Origin: Tieghemostelium lacteum
Taxonomy: Eukaryota; Evosea; Eumycetozoa; Dictyosteliales; Raperosteliaceae
DNA length: 64,000 bases
Assembly (NCBI GenBank): GCA_001606155.1
Contig: LODT01000006.1
Span: 930,001-994,000 of the forward strand
Reading direction: 5' to 3'
Part shown: positions 47,002 to 58,244 of the stretch, piece by piece
Position numbering within the stretch: the stretch's first letter is position 1
Layout of the letters: each line of letters starts with the position of its first letter
The notes under the pieces: model-generated
Databases searched by the model: none
The model's input: only the letters and a program-made list of their open reading frames with translations
What the model was told of the DNA's origin: nothing
Position numbers and translations under genes: made by a program

Positions 47002-47251
47002 TTAAAATGAAAATAGAAAAAAAAAATCTTATTTTTCATTAATATCTATCAAAACTATTTTTAAACTATTTCTTATCACATATAACATCAAAATTAATGT
47101 TTAGAAATATTATTTCATTTAATGTAAACTTATAACATAAAACTTTTAATTTTAAAACTTATGTTAAGAAAAAATAGCCAAATCTCAACTTCTAAGTTTT
47201 TTTTTTAATTTTTTTTTTCATTGTTTTTGAAATTCAATCAAATTATAAATA

Positions 47252-47961
47252 ATGTCAGGGTATGTAATTATTTATTGAGTATTTATTTATCCAAATGAAA
47301 TTAAATATAAAGGATAAATGAAAGGATGATATGAGTAGATTATGGATACTAATTCAATGATAATTCAAGAGTTATCGTACCAACTGTCGTTTGGGCAGAA
47401 AGAGAAGATAGAGTATTCATAACTGTTGAAGCACCAGGTGCAACTGAAACAAAAATTTCATTTGAAGGTCAAAAGTTTATATTTACATCTAAAGCACCAG
47501 AAGGTAACAGATATGAAGTCACATTGGATCTGTTTAAAGAAATCGATACAGAGAAATCTGGTTTTGATCTAGCCAGTAGATATCCAAAAGCTTTGTTAAT
47601 TAAAAAGGACAATGGATATTGGAACTTTTTACTCAAGAACAAAGCCAAAAGTTTGAAAGTCAAACCAGATTGGACAATGTGGAGAGACGAGGATGCCTCA
47701 GATGAAGAAGAAGAGGACAAGACTCAAGGTTTTGGTAATTTTGATATGTCAAAGATGGGTATGGGAGGTATGGGAGGTATGGGAGGTATGGGAGGTATGG
47801 GAGGTATGGGAGGTATGGGTATGGGAGGTATGGAAAATTGGGATGAAGATGATCTCAATGATCTAGATGATCTCAAAGAAGGTGAAGAAGAAGAAGAAGA
47901 CAAAAACAAATCTGATGATAAAATGAAAATTGATGATAACAAATTAAACACTGTCGATTAA
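47252..47961 (+). CDS. Hsp90 co-chaperone p23 (Sba1/PTGES3)
   Basis: Exon 1 is only 8 nt (47252-47259, ATGTCAGG) and is followed by a 110-bp intron (donor GTATGT) and exon 2, 47370-47961, giving 199 aa. The CS-fold reads VPTVVWAEREDRVFITVEAP, FEGQKFIFTSKAP, EVTLDLFKEID, and WNFLLKNKAKSLKVKPDWTMW, the p23 signature that contacts the Hsp90 N-domain. A flexible acidic tail follows, containing a GMGGMGG repeat encoded by a 9-bp tandem repeat (about 47757-47834). It stabilises the ATP-bound Hsp90 client complex in cytosol and nucleus. The tiny first exon hides the start codon from simple ORF calls. Confidence 0.9.
47757..47834 (+). repeat. 9-bp coding minisatellite (Gly-Met) in p23 tail
   Basis: About eight near-perfect copies of a 9-bp unit ATGGGAGGT, read as Met-Gly-Gly. 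The G-rich block stands out against the A/T-rich background and, being in frame, can expand or shrink without breaking the protein. Confidence 0.8.
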
Positions 47962-48486
47962 ATATGATATTCCTCTCTCCCCTCCTTTTTTTTTTTTACA
48001 AGTCATACACTAAATTACTAAACACAATCATATAATAATAAACCACTCCCCTATATTTTAAAATGTAGAAGACTAATAATATACTCTTTTCTATATTTCA
48101 TTAATTTCTAGTTTCTAAATTAAAATTCATCACAGTGCTCAAAGTACAAAAAAGGAAATATTAATTTTTTGATTTTGAATATCAAGTCAGCTATATTCGG
48201 ATCAGGAAGGTTAATTATAATTTATGATTTGAGAATGGGATTACAATTTGTTTCTTGTTTTGGATGATATCAAAAAAGTATTCTTAATACAAGATTTAGG
48301 AGATGTTCTTTCAAAGTTTGGTTTTTTTGTAATTTTTGTACATATTCAATGATTCTTTACAAAAAAAATTTATATAACAATATAATAATTTGCAATCCCT
48401 TATAAAAACATAGAATCAATACTAGGAAATCTTTGCAAAAAGTTAGAATCAATGTAAAATTTTACTAATATTCTTAATACATTTTC
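47962..48486. other. Intergenic spacer, nothing recognised
   Basis: 525 bp, A/T-rich with T-runs. No coding signal, no tRNA-like or ncRNA structure that I could support. Confidence 0.5.
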
Positions 48487-49915
48487 ATGAAAAGAAAATT
48501 AGAAGGTAATTCTTCAAAACAACAAAATATTAAAAGAAATCATTTTGATTTTAAGGTGTGTTGCTATACATGAATTAAGTTAAAGATATATTTAAATGAC
48601 TAATATAATTTATTAGATATTCACAGAAAATGATATTTACATAAATATTTTTAAATATCTATGTTTTGAAAATAATTTTAATAGATTTTATTTAGTTTGT
48701 AAAGATTGGTGTGATAAGTTTATTAACAGTAACAATAGATTATGGAAAGAACTATCAGCAACAAGATGGTGTGAATTAAATGGTTATACAAACTTATTCT
48801 CACCAACTTCAAAGTATTTTACAATACCCGAATCAAAATCGAATTTTATAATATTTTATGATGGATCAAAAAGACAATCAACACCAAAATATGTATATGA
48901 TGGAGTTCAGTTCGGTAAACCAACTATAACATACGATAATCGAGCAAGAAATAATCCACCAGTTCAATATCTCATTAGAAATAGAAATAGAGTACCAAAA
49001 TCATGGCATGAGATATTTAAGGAGAGATATATTAAAGAGAATATCACTAGAGAGTATTATAAACTTCATCTTCAAGATTATAGTAATCAAGAGGATAAAC
49101 GATCTAATATGAGAAGAGTAAAATCAATTTCAAGTATACCATCATTGAACAAATCAATCTATACGAATATTGAAAATACCAAAATCATTCCCATATTGGA
49201 TTCTGTAATATACAGTGATCTAGTATCACAAAGAGATAATTACTTTCATTGTATTGATAATGGTATGGAGCAGATAGACTATATGCTCTGTAGAGGTTCT
49301 ATAATGAATTTAAATGGTGATATTGTAGAATTCTCATTTAGACAGTTATACGCAATAGAGGGTGATAGGTATCCTTTTTATATAGATCCATATGCTCATA
49401 TTCAATTTGGTAAATATTACCATGTTATTCCAGAACTATTTAGTCGTTATGGTGAATATGATTCTAGCCAATACCCAGCATATTACCAATTTATTAATGA
49501 AATAACTAAATTAATCAATGGAAATACTTCAATATTCTCCAATACAGATATTGAACAACTCATTAGTTATATCATCCCCACGTATGCATATAATAATCAA
49601 TTATATCAGTTTTACCCTCTTAGTGTTGAAAATAATATCACCCCTACCAATGATATACCTACCTCCACTAATAATGGAACAACTTTCAATAATAGTAATA
49701 ATAATCCTAATATCACAGGAAATATAACAATATTCTCAACTATCATTAAATTTTTATCAAATGATAATGAATTTAATAGATTATTTTTAGTATGTAAACA
49801 ATGGACTCATAATTTAAATTATAAAGAAGCAATTTGGAAAGAAATTTGCTTTGAAAGATGGAAATATTTAGAATATTATATTCAAATGCTCCACAGTCAT
49901 AGTATCGAAAACTAA
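48487..49915 (+). CDS. F-box protein with two F-box-like motifs
   Basis: Two exons, 48487-48555 and 48617-49915 (intron 61 bp, donor GTGTGT, acceptor TAG), give about 455 aa. After a basic start (MKRKLEGNSSKQQNIKRN) the second exon begins with an F-box: ENDIYINIFKYLCFENNFNR, YLVCKDWCDKF. A second F-box-like unit lies near the C-terminus (IFSTIIKFLSNDNEFNRLFL, VCKQWTHNL, IWKEICFERW). The middle contains a region rich in Tyr/Phe (SYIIPTYAYNNQLYQF) and poly-Asn. Two F-boxes in one protein are uncommon. F-box proteins bind Skp1 in SCF ubiquitin ligases; the target is unknown. Donor GTGTGT is less typical, so the first exon is slightly uncertain. Confidence 0.75.
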
Positions 49916-50174
49916 AAAACTACAGAAATTAAATTTAACATGGACATAGGTCACTAATATCAAAATAATAAAAAACTCTAGATTTACCTACTGGTAACGG
50001 ATACAAATTCCATGTAGCTTGGTATCTTTTGGATATGATTTTGTAGTTTTAATAGTGTACTTAGGTATCTTTAGTTTAGGTAAATCTTTTATTTTTCATA
50101 TAACTAGTTTGGAATCAAGAATAAAATCAATAGGTATTTTTAAAATAATAAATTTAAATTTTTTTACTTTGGTA

Positions 50175-51672
50175 ATGAAGAGGATTAAAATTTCAATACC
50201 ACCACCAATTTTTTTAAATATTATTAGAATACTTTGTCAAGATTACTATACACCATTTAGAAATAAATTAAAGTTAATAGTAATCAATAAATGGGTATTT
50301 GAAAGGGCAAAGACATTTTTGACACTAAAAAAAGTAAATTCGAAGTTATCAAAGGAATATAGGAATGAAATAGAGAAACATTTATCCTCCAACTATTGTG
50401 TTTTTAATGGAATTAGAAATTTAGAAATCACATACCTCCATAATGAAGAACTAGATATTATAAATTATATAATAGAATCACCTACTATAAGTGAGAGTCT
50501 AGAAAAACTAACAATCAAGAATTCAAATAAGTTAGCCAATAGTGGATTTGTTATCAATTTAGATTCTCTAACAAATCTAAAGTCATTTAAAATGATAATA
50601 TGGAGAACAATGTCAATTGGTAGACTACCTCAAACCATTGAGAAACTCAGTATTATCTATATGAAAGTCAATATTGATGAACAATGGTTGATAGATATAT
50701 TAGAGAGGCTAAAAGAGTCTTTGGTTAATCTAAAACTATTTCAATTATATCAACGTGATATCTATAGTGATACATTAAAGACATATCTTACCAACTATAA
50801 ACCTAATCAGTTAAAGACATTAGGTATTTTGGGGTTTCCTGGTATAAACAGTCCAGTAGTATCCAATCAATTCGAGTCAATTACCAATTTGAATTTATCA
50901 AGTGGAACATCAACTGATGAAGAGGAAATCTATATCAATTTAGTTGAGCAATGTACCAAATTGGAAGTACTTGAAATCACAAGTTCACTAATCATGTCAT
51001 TTTCAAAACTTTGTAAAGTTTTGAATACAAAACCAAAACTAAAGAATCTGATTTTTAATAGTTTTATGCCTGCTGATGACAGCTTCCCATGGATACATTT
51101 CACACATCTTCAAAATGTAACTCTAAAGACATCCTGCGAAATGATGATCTCCTTTTTAAAATGTCAAAAGACCAACAAGCAATCCAAATTTAAAAAAACT
51201 GGAGTTGTTAAGACTAAAAAGGGATTCACATGAAAAGTTATATTCTCATATCACTGAATACATTGGCTCCATTCAAGATCTTGAAGAATTATCCTTTGAT
51301 TTATTTTTTAAAAAACCTAGCATTCAGGTTATAAAAGATGCTGAAAATCTATCACTTGAGATTTCAAGACATCCCAATTTAAGAGTACTTTCAGTGACAT
51401 TCAAAGATATACAATCTGGTGAAAGTACTCCTACAGTTATACCATTATTTGTTCATGTTCACAAGTCACCTAAACTTCATACCATTTTAGTAAAATCTAA
51501 TTTGGTATATTTTATCATTCAATCCTATATAGTGGATCCCAAAGAACCTTTCCTAAAGATTCTACAACAATCTAATGGTGTTGCCATATTATACACGAGA
51601 AATATCATTTTCTACCAGGAAACTGAAAGTTCTACATCAATATTTAAGAAAATAAAGAATATAATTTCATAG
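50175..51672 (+). pseudogene. LRR-like F-box-family gene copy A, one frameshift
   Basis: Frame 50175-51233 starts MKRIKISIPPPIFLNIIRIL (F-box-like leader) and continues with LRR-like segments (LEKLTIKNSNKLANSG, TNLNLSSGTSTDEEE). Near 51190 the frame changes, and the rest (DSHEKLYSHITEYIGSIQDL to KKIKNIIS) reads in another frame to 51672. Comparison with copy B at 54590-54620 shows a single extra base here ahead of a poly-A run, so the shift is a 1-nt insertion (or an assembly error). Whole apart from this; 499 codons in all. Host gene family, probably F-box/LRR. Function unknown. Confidence 0.7.
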
Positions 51673-52369
51673 GCAATACTAAATATTAATTGATAGTGAT
51701 GTAAATGTTTATCATGATTATTTAGATTTTCACGAATTATAAATCATAGTGTGTAAAATTGTCTTTGATTGGATCCTATTTCATACAAAATTTTTCAATG
51801 AGAATATGCAAATAGATTTCTTCGTAAGCCTGAACATAAAAAGATTTCAAAGTTCCTACTGTCTAGAAAACCTTGCTACTTTCAGCTGGAGTCCCCAAGT
51901 ACTTGTCCACATCAGTAGTGAACATGGATGATCCATATGCAGGAGAAACTCTTTCTCTCAGAGCTAATTTACAATATCCCCTAATGAACTCTGATTCACT
52001 ATTCGATATAGTATTCAGCTTGTTCTCTCCTGGCAAAATATCTCTTGGTAATAAAAACTTGTTTAATTTTTAAATGGATTGCAAAGTATTACAATACAAC
52101 AAATTGATTAATATTAATATTAATAATAAGGTTTTCAACACCATTGTGTAATATTTTATAGTGCTGATTAAAGATAATGATTATATATGAATAATGAAAT
52201 ACAGATTTGTAATGTAATTAAGATTGTATAATATATAAGATTATAGTTCTTATTAAAAAACATGTCTTGTTTATTAGGATTGTTTAAGTATTTATATAAT
52301 AATTAGTAATCTTACTTCCATTTATAGAATATCTGTAATCTCTAAGAAAACTATTAAAGTATTTATAGT
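51673..52369. other. Spacer with a minus-strand coding relic
   Basis: About 697 bp. Around 52055-51863 the minus strand reads as protein (PGENKLNTISNSESEFIRGY, CKLALRERVSPAYGSSMFTT, DVDKYLGTPAESSKVF) and a second piece follows towards 51760 (LKSFYVQAYEEIYLHILIEK). It is broken at one or more points, with no start and richer in G+C than surroundings. Family unknown. The remainder (52080-52369) is A/T-rich with nothing recognised. Confidence 0.4.
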
Positions 52370-53809
52370 TTAATAGAAATCTTTAATTGTAATTTTAATA
52401 TTATCATTGGTGGTTTTGATTAATTCTGAAGCAATATAGTGTGCACAAAGAATAATTTCATTTAGTCTTTGGTTATTTTCAAGTATTTCGTTTAGATGTT
52501 TAGAACTTAGATAAGCCATAACAAGACCTAATGTTTTGATAGTTGGACTGAGATTATTAATTAATACTTTAAAATCATGAATAAAACCTTTTGGAGGTTT
52601 TTTATTACATCTACACCAACACCCGATTTCTTCATTACGAATTGATAAATTAGTGAGTGTTTTGTGATTCATCAGTAAATGTTGGCATTTATCCCAAAGA
52701 TCTTGAGAGTACTCTTTATTTGGTGAAATACGCTTATTAGAATAGAATGGACAAAATAATGAATCAAATGTACCAATTAATTCTTCAACCTGGTCTAATT
52801 CATCATAGTATTTTTCTGAGAATCTTCTGTATTCTATTCTCTCTAAATCTATATTTTCATTAGGATCTTCATCTTCATCTTCAATATCAAAATCACCAGA
52901 ATCATCATAATCCTTATCAAGATCCTTATCATTATCAATATTAACATTTGAATGGTAACTATTGTAGAATGAATAAATTTGGTGAAATTGTAAATATACA
53001 TGAAGAGTATGAATATTTGGTGATTGAAGTAATCTGTAGAATGTAAATAATGATATTGGTGTATCAATAATTTTTACAGATTCATATCGTGAATTGTGTT
53101 TGGATATACTATGACACATTGTAAAATGAGGATATTTTGAATCAGTGAAACAGAGAGATTGTAGAACCAAATCAATAGGATCCAAAAAGATAACAGCATC
53201 TCTAAAATCAGAAAAATCATTCTCTATTCGTATATCAGATTTAAGTATCAACGATTTAGTTTCAAAGTTTTTATGTGGCATTTCATTGTTATTTTGAACG
53301 TTCAAATTCCACATATTTCCATGGCCAGTTATAATATCAAACTGATATTGAACATTAGGAATTTGAATTTGGTTGAGCAAATCCCATCGAATAGGTGAAT
53401 AATCTTCAAATCCATCAAAGACTACTAATATACTTTCAATTGATAGGATATTGCCTTTATCTTTGTATTCTGAAATTGCATCAACAAACGATTTAATGTT
53501 TTTTTGTTTAAATTTCAAGTGTTTAAAATTTTCAAAATTGGAGTAGAATCTAAATCTATTGTTACTATTGATTAGATTGAATTCACATGGGTTATGTGAC
53601 TGTGCAAAATTAAAGTTTTCCATATCAACAATCATTGTATATGCCAACTTTTTCAAAATTTCAAACCATTGCCAACAAACCAATGAATAATTCATTGACA
53701 TTTTGTTAATTAAAACCAATTCTTTTGACAATATCATTAATATAGATTTCTCTAAATATAATGGTAACTTTACAATAATAGGATTAATCTCTTTAATTTC
53801 GTTGTCCAT
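52370..53809 (-). CDS. F-box-like protein of the dictyostelid LRR family
   Basis: 479 aa, single exon. The N-terminus contains LPLYLEKSILMILSKELVLI and SMNYSLVCWQWFEIL, an F-box-like pattern. Several LRR-like strands (KSLILKSDIRIE, SVKIIDTPISLFTFYRLLQS, IHTLHVYLQF) follow. An acidic insert rich in Asp (about 298-322) and a Cys-containing patch (EEIGCWCRCNKKPPKG) precede the end. It sits between the two damaged copies of the related-looking gene. Function unknown; SCF adaptor role is inferred from family. Confidence 0.72.
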   Translation of the reverse strand: MDNEIKEINPIIVKLPLYLEKSILMILSKELVLINKMSMNYSLVCWQWFEILKKLAYTMIVDMENFNFAQSHNPCEFNLINSNNRFRFYSNFENFKHLKFKQKNIKSFVDAISEYKDKGNILSIESILVVFDGFEDYSPIRWDLLNQIQIPNVQYQFDIITGHGNMWNLNVQNNNEMPHKNFETKSLILKSDIRIENDFSDFRDAVIFLDPIDLVLQSLCFTDSKYPHFTMCHSISKHNSRYESVKIIDTPISLFTFYRLLQSPNIHTLHVYLQFHQIYSFYNSYHSNVNIDNDKDLDKDYDDSGDFDIEDEDEDPNENIDLERIEYRRFSEKYYDELDQVEELIGTFDSLFCPFYSNKRISPNKEYSQDLWDKCQHLLMNHKTLTNLSIRNEEIGCWCRCNKKPPKGFIHDFKVLINNLSPTIKTLGLVMAYLSSKHLNEILENNQRLNEIILCAHYIASELIKTTNDNIKITIKDFY

Positions 53810-53990
53810 TTCGAGACCAGTCTATAAAATCAGATAGGATTTTTTTTTAGTGGTATTTTATAATCAATGAACTTTGAGGGCAATTATATAAAAAAAAAAG
53901 TTTTGTTCTTAGAAATTTAAACTCAAGATATTAATTTTGTCTTACATTTATTAGTTCCACAGTGTATATTTTCAATAGTCAGATATTTAT

Positions 53991-55033
53991 AAAATAATTT
54001 AAATTTTTTTACTTAGGCAATGAATGGGGATAACATATTCAATACCACCAATTTTTTTACATATTATTAGAATACTTTGTCAGAAATAAATTAAAGTTAA
54101 TAGTAATCAATAAATGGATATTTGAAAGAGCAGAGACATTTTTGACACTAAAAAAAGTAAATTCGAAGTTATCAAAGGAATATAGGAATGAAATAGAGAA
54201 ACATTTATCCTCCAACTATTGTGCTTTTATTGGAATTAATCAGTTAAAGACATTAGATATTTCGGGGATACTTGGTATAAACAGTCCAGTAGTATCCAAT
54301 CAATTTGAATTTATCAAGTGGAACATCAACTGATGAAGAGGAAATCAATATCAATCTAGTTGAACAGTATACCAAATTGGAAGTACTTGAAATCACAAGT
54401 TCACTAATCATGTCATTTTCATAACTTGGTAAAGTTTTGAATACAAAACCAAAACTAAAGAATCTGATTTTTCAAAGTTATATGCCTGTTGATGACAGCT
54501 AACCATGGATACATTTCACACATCTTCAAAATGTAACTCTAAAGACATCCTGCGAAATGATTATCACCTTTTTAAAATGTCAAAAGACCAACAAGCAACC
54601 CAATTTAAAAAAACTGGAGTTGTTAAGACTAAAAAGGGATTCACATGAAAAGTTATATTCTCATATCACTGAATACATTGGCTCCAATCAAGATCTTGAA
54701 GAATTATCCTTTGATTTATTTTTTAAAAACTTAGCAATGAGGTATTGAAGATGCTAAAACTCTATCACTTGGGATTTCAAGACACACAAATTTAAGAGTA
54801 CTTTCAGTGACATTCAAAGATAAACAATCTAAAGAAAGAACTCCTACATTTTACCATTATTTGTTCATGTTCACCTAAACTTCATACCAATTTAGTTGAA
54901 TCTGTTTTGGAATATTTAATCATTCAACCCTATATAGTAGATCCCAAAAGAACCTTTCCTAAAGACTGTAGAACAATTTTATGGTGTAACCTTTACATCA
55001 ATATTTAAGAAAATAAAGAATTTAATTTCATAG
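53991..55033 (+). pseudogene. Copy B of the 50-kb LRR-like gene, decayed, with internal deletion
   Basis: High nucleotide similarity to 50145-51672 over its whole length in the same orientation (for example VNSKLSKEYRNEIEKHLSSN in both). Relative to copy A about 390 bp is missing, with the junction at an AAT microhomology near 54236-54242 (copy A 50416 to 50804), plus a smaller loss near 54306. Several stops and frame changes interrupt the rest, so it cannot make the protein. The same-strand layout around the minus-strand gene suggests a segmental duplication after which both copies lost function. Confidence 0.85.
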
Positions 55034-55120
55034 ATACAAAAACAAATTTACTAATAGTAGCCAATGATATTTTATATGATGTTTTAGTGATTACAGTTTT
55101 ATGGTTGAGTTTTAATTGGG

Positions 55121-56179
55121 TTATTTGAAACCAAATACCTCTTTTTCTAAATCAAAATCATCATCATCTTCATCACCAAAATCTTCACCTAGAGATTTAG
55201 CAAACATCATAGCCACTTGAGCTGCCATATCTTTTCTCTTATTATCAGGTACCTTTTTCAATTGATCTCTGAGGAAATTTAGTTCTTTAAATGTACTTTC
55301 TAACTGATCAATCTCCAATTCATCACTATCTCCATTTTGATTATTTAGAATTGGTTGACCTTGTTTAAAGAAATTTTCAACCTTCTTGAATGATTCCATT
55401 AATACATCACTTTCAAGGCTATTACTATTATTATTGTTGTTATTGGTACTACTAATATTATTTTGATCTATAAAAGGATTTAAACTATTTGTATCATGAA
55501 TTATATCAGTAGTATTTTTGGGTCTTTGATTAGTTTTGTAGTTCATTTGAGACCACATGTTGGTTTCAAGAATTTCAATAATTCTTTCATGTCCAAATTT
55601 AGATCTTTGTTCGTTATAACTATCTTGTTCTTGTTCATCTTGATCGTCATCTTGTTCTTGTTGTTGTTCTTGAATCTTTTCGGATTCATACAATTTATGA
55701 TGATCTTTATCAGCAATGATATATTCCAATGCATATTCTATACAAAACTCTTCAATTTCCTCCTTTTCTTTAATATCATTATCCTTATGGTTATCTTCTA
55801 CTAATATAATAGTCTTTTCTGTAAATTCTTTATCTTGGTCTCCATCTTCCTCTTCATTTAACAAATCTAAAAATACTCTAGCATCTGCCAGACTCTGTTG
55901 ACTGTCTATACATATTAATGTTACATTCTTATCGTTATCTCTAATTAAACTAACAGTCTCCTTATGATTTGTACTCAAATCTATATCTTTTATCAGAATA
56001 TCGGTGCTATAATATTTGTTATCAATGCTTAAATGTTCTATATCCTCTCTATCATTTTTCAATTCTAAAATATTTTGTGTCAATATCAATTAATTACTAA
56101 CAATTCTAAAATATTTACTTTTAATTAATAATGATTTATTTGAAGTTTTATTTCCAATAACATATAATGAATTCTCCAT
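55121..56179 (-). CDS. aagab: Alpha/gamma-adaptin-binding protein p34 (AAGAB/Irc6) homologue
   Basis: Two exons, 56179-56119 and 56064-55121 (intron 53 bp, donor GTAAAT), give about 334 aa. Exon 1 encodes MENSLYVIGNKTSNKSLLIK, a degenerate P-loop (GNKTSNKS) at the start of the Rab-like domain. The middle carries acidic and Gln-rich insertions. FGHERIIEILETNMWSQMNY matches the AAGAB 'G-eRi-eaL--h-W--m' helix. The C-terminal ELNFLRDQLKKVPDNKRKDM and AAQVAMMFAKSLGEDF match its terminal helix, ending acidic. In animals AAGAB chaperones AP-1 and AP-2 assembly. A 16-bp sequence, CAATTCTAAAATATTT, occurs twice around the short intron (56060 and 56101). Confidence 0.85.
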
Positions 56180-56418
56180 TCTTGTCAAAATTTAATTGTA
56201 AATTTTAAAAAAATTAAAAAAAAATTATAATAATTTAAATATTACCAATTAATTCTAAATTGATAGATTCCTGATATTACCTTATATATCATATTATTTT
56301 ATTTGTTTTTAATAAATAATCTAATCAATTTATTTTAAAAAGTGTTGTTGATTAAATTTTTAAGTTTTTTTTTATTTTTCAACATAATTATTTGTCAATT
56401 TGCCACTTCACCTACAAA

Positions 56419-58029
56419 ATGAAAGCTTTTTTAGAGAACTTTAATTATTTACATATAGCATTGACATTTTTGATTTCAGAGTTTGCATTTAAACTCTATA
56501 TCAACTATAGACAATTCAAAAACTATAAGATCAGAGTTATACCAGAACAACTGAAATCCATCACTAATGAGAAAGAATTTGAACATTCTCAAAAATATTC
56601 TGCTGATAAAATGTAGGTACTTACTTATTATTTGATAGAATCACTTAGAACTTACAGGTATGATAAAATTTAAAATAGGATATTCAAAACTATAAGTTCA
56701 ACCTATGGTTTTATATTCAATATAACATTCTTAGCATATAATATAATTCCAATGATTTGGAATAAATCAGAAATGCTTGTAAAGGAATTTGGATATGATA
56801 ATGAAATTATAGTTTCCAATATCTTTATTATGGCAATTTTAATGTTTAATAACATTATTGGTCTACCTTTTGATTATTATGAAACATTTTTTTTGGAAGA
56901 GAAATATGGATTCAACAAGACAACTAAATTTGTAGGTACATTCCACAGAGCGATCGCTTCCAAAAGAAAACATTTTATTAATACCTATATAGTTATTCAT
57001 TAAAGATAAAATCATTCAAAATCTGTTGCTTGTAGTTTTGACAATTCCCATTTGTTCTGCATTAATTTTTGTAATTCAATGGGCTGGTGAACACTTTTGG
57101 ATTTGTAGGTATAAAAGAATATAAAAGAAATCAAAATGATGTTAATATTAACTTTTATTACTCTAGATGCATTAGGATTAGTATTTGGATTTTCAATGGT
57201 ATTAATCACTATCTATCCAACATTTATTGCACCTTTATTCAACAAGTATAAACCAGTTGAAGGTGAGATAAAAGATGCTATTATGGAATTGGCTGATAAA
57301 GTTAAATTCCCAGCTACAAAGATCTATGAAGTTGATAGTTCAAAAAGATCTGGTCACATGAATGCGTAAGTTATTAAAATTTTAAAAGGTTTTAAAATAT
57401 TCACCTAACTTATTATTATAAACTCTAGATACTTTTATGGTTTCTTTAAAAACAAGAGAATTGTTTTATATGATACCTTAATTAAGGAAATGTCAATTCC
57501 AGAATTGTTATCAGTTTTGGCACATGAATTCTCACATTATTTCTGTAATCATACAACCTATTTAATTATTTTCCAACAAATTTATTTGGCACAATTTTTC
57601 TATTTGTTTGGTTTCTTCATTAATGATTCAAAACTCTACAATGACTTTGGATTCTCTCAACCAGCAGTAAGTATCATATCATTCTCAATAATACCAAAAA
57701 ATCTAACCATTGAAATATGTTTATTAATATTATTATAGACTATAATTGGATTACTATTATTCCAAATGTTAAATACACCATTTGATACTCTATTCAGTTT
57801 TATAATGAATGTATTCTCTAGAAAATTTGAATACCAAGCAGATGAACACGCATTGAAATTTGGATGTGAACATCTCATTCCAGCATTAGTCAAATTACAC
57901 GTTAAAGATCGTGCAGCATTAATTGTTGATCCATTGTATTCAGCAATGCATTACACTCATCCAACATTACTCGAAAGAATTGATTACATAAAGAAGGTAG
58001 AGAAAACTTTATCTGCCAAAAATAAATAA
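56419..58029 (+). CDS. zmpste24: CAAX prenyl protease 1, Ste24/ZMPSTE24 (six exons)
   Basis: Exons: 56419-56612, 56679-56931, 56993-57104, 57167-57365, 57429-57666 and 57739-58029; all GT/AG with in-phase joins, 428 aa, normal for the family. Several donors are GTAGGT. Junctions rebuild FNKTTKFLFIKDKIIQNLLL and GEHFWIYALGLVFGFSMVLI, conserved membrane segments. SSKRSGHMNAYFYGF precedes the zinc site HEFSH (residues HExxH in LAHEFSHYFCNH); the third zinc ligand is the Glu in KFEYQADEHALK. The start MKAFLENFNYLHIALTFLIS is hydrophobic. It is a multi-pass ER or inner-nuclear-membrane metalloprotease that trims -AAX from prenylated proteins. Reading without splicing would give stops in each intron. 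Confidence 0.95.
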
Positions 58030-58244
58030 TCGATCAAAATATACAAGATATTCTTTTGATCATCATCAGACACCCACAAATTTTTAAAACAGATTTTTTT
58101 GTACGTTTACAAATTTGAATTCACCTATACCTGTAAAAAAAGGAGGTAAAAAAAATTTTTTTTTTAATTTTTTAATAATTTTTTCATTTTTCATGTACAC
58201 TAAGACTTCCTTTTGATTTAAATATCTATAGATAATAAAATTAA

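Noticed and set aside
56932-57001. Continuation of Ste24 exon 2 past 56931
   Set aside because: The conserved family sequence resumes only after the acceptor at 56992; the read-through is intronic.
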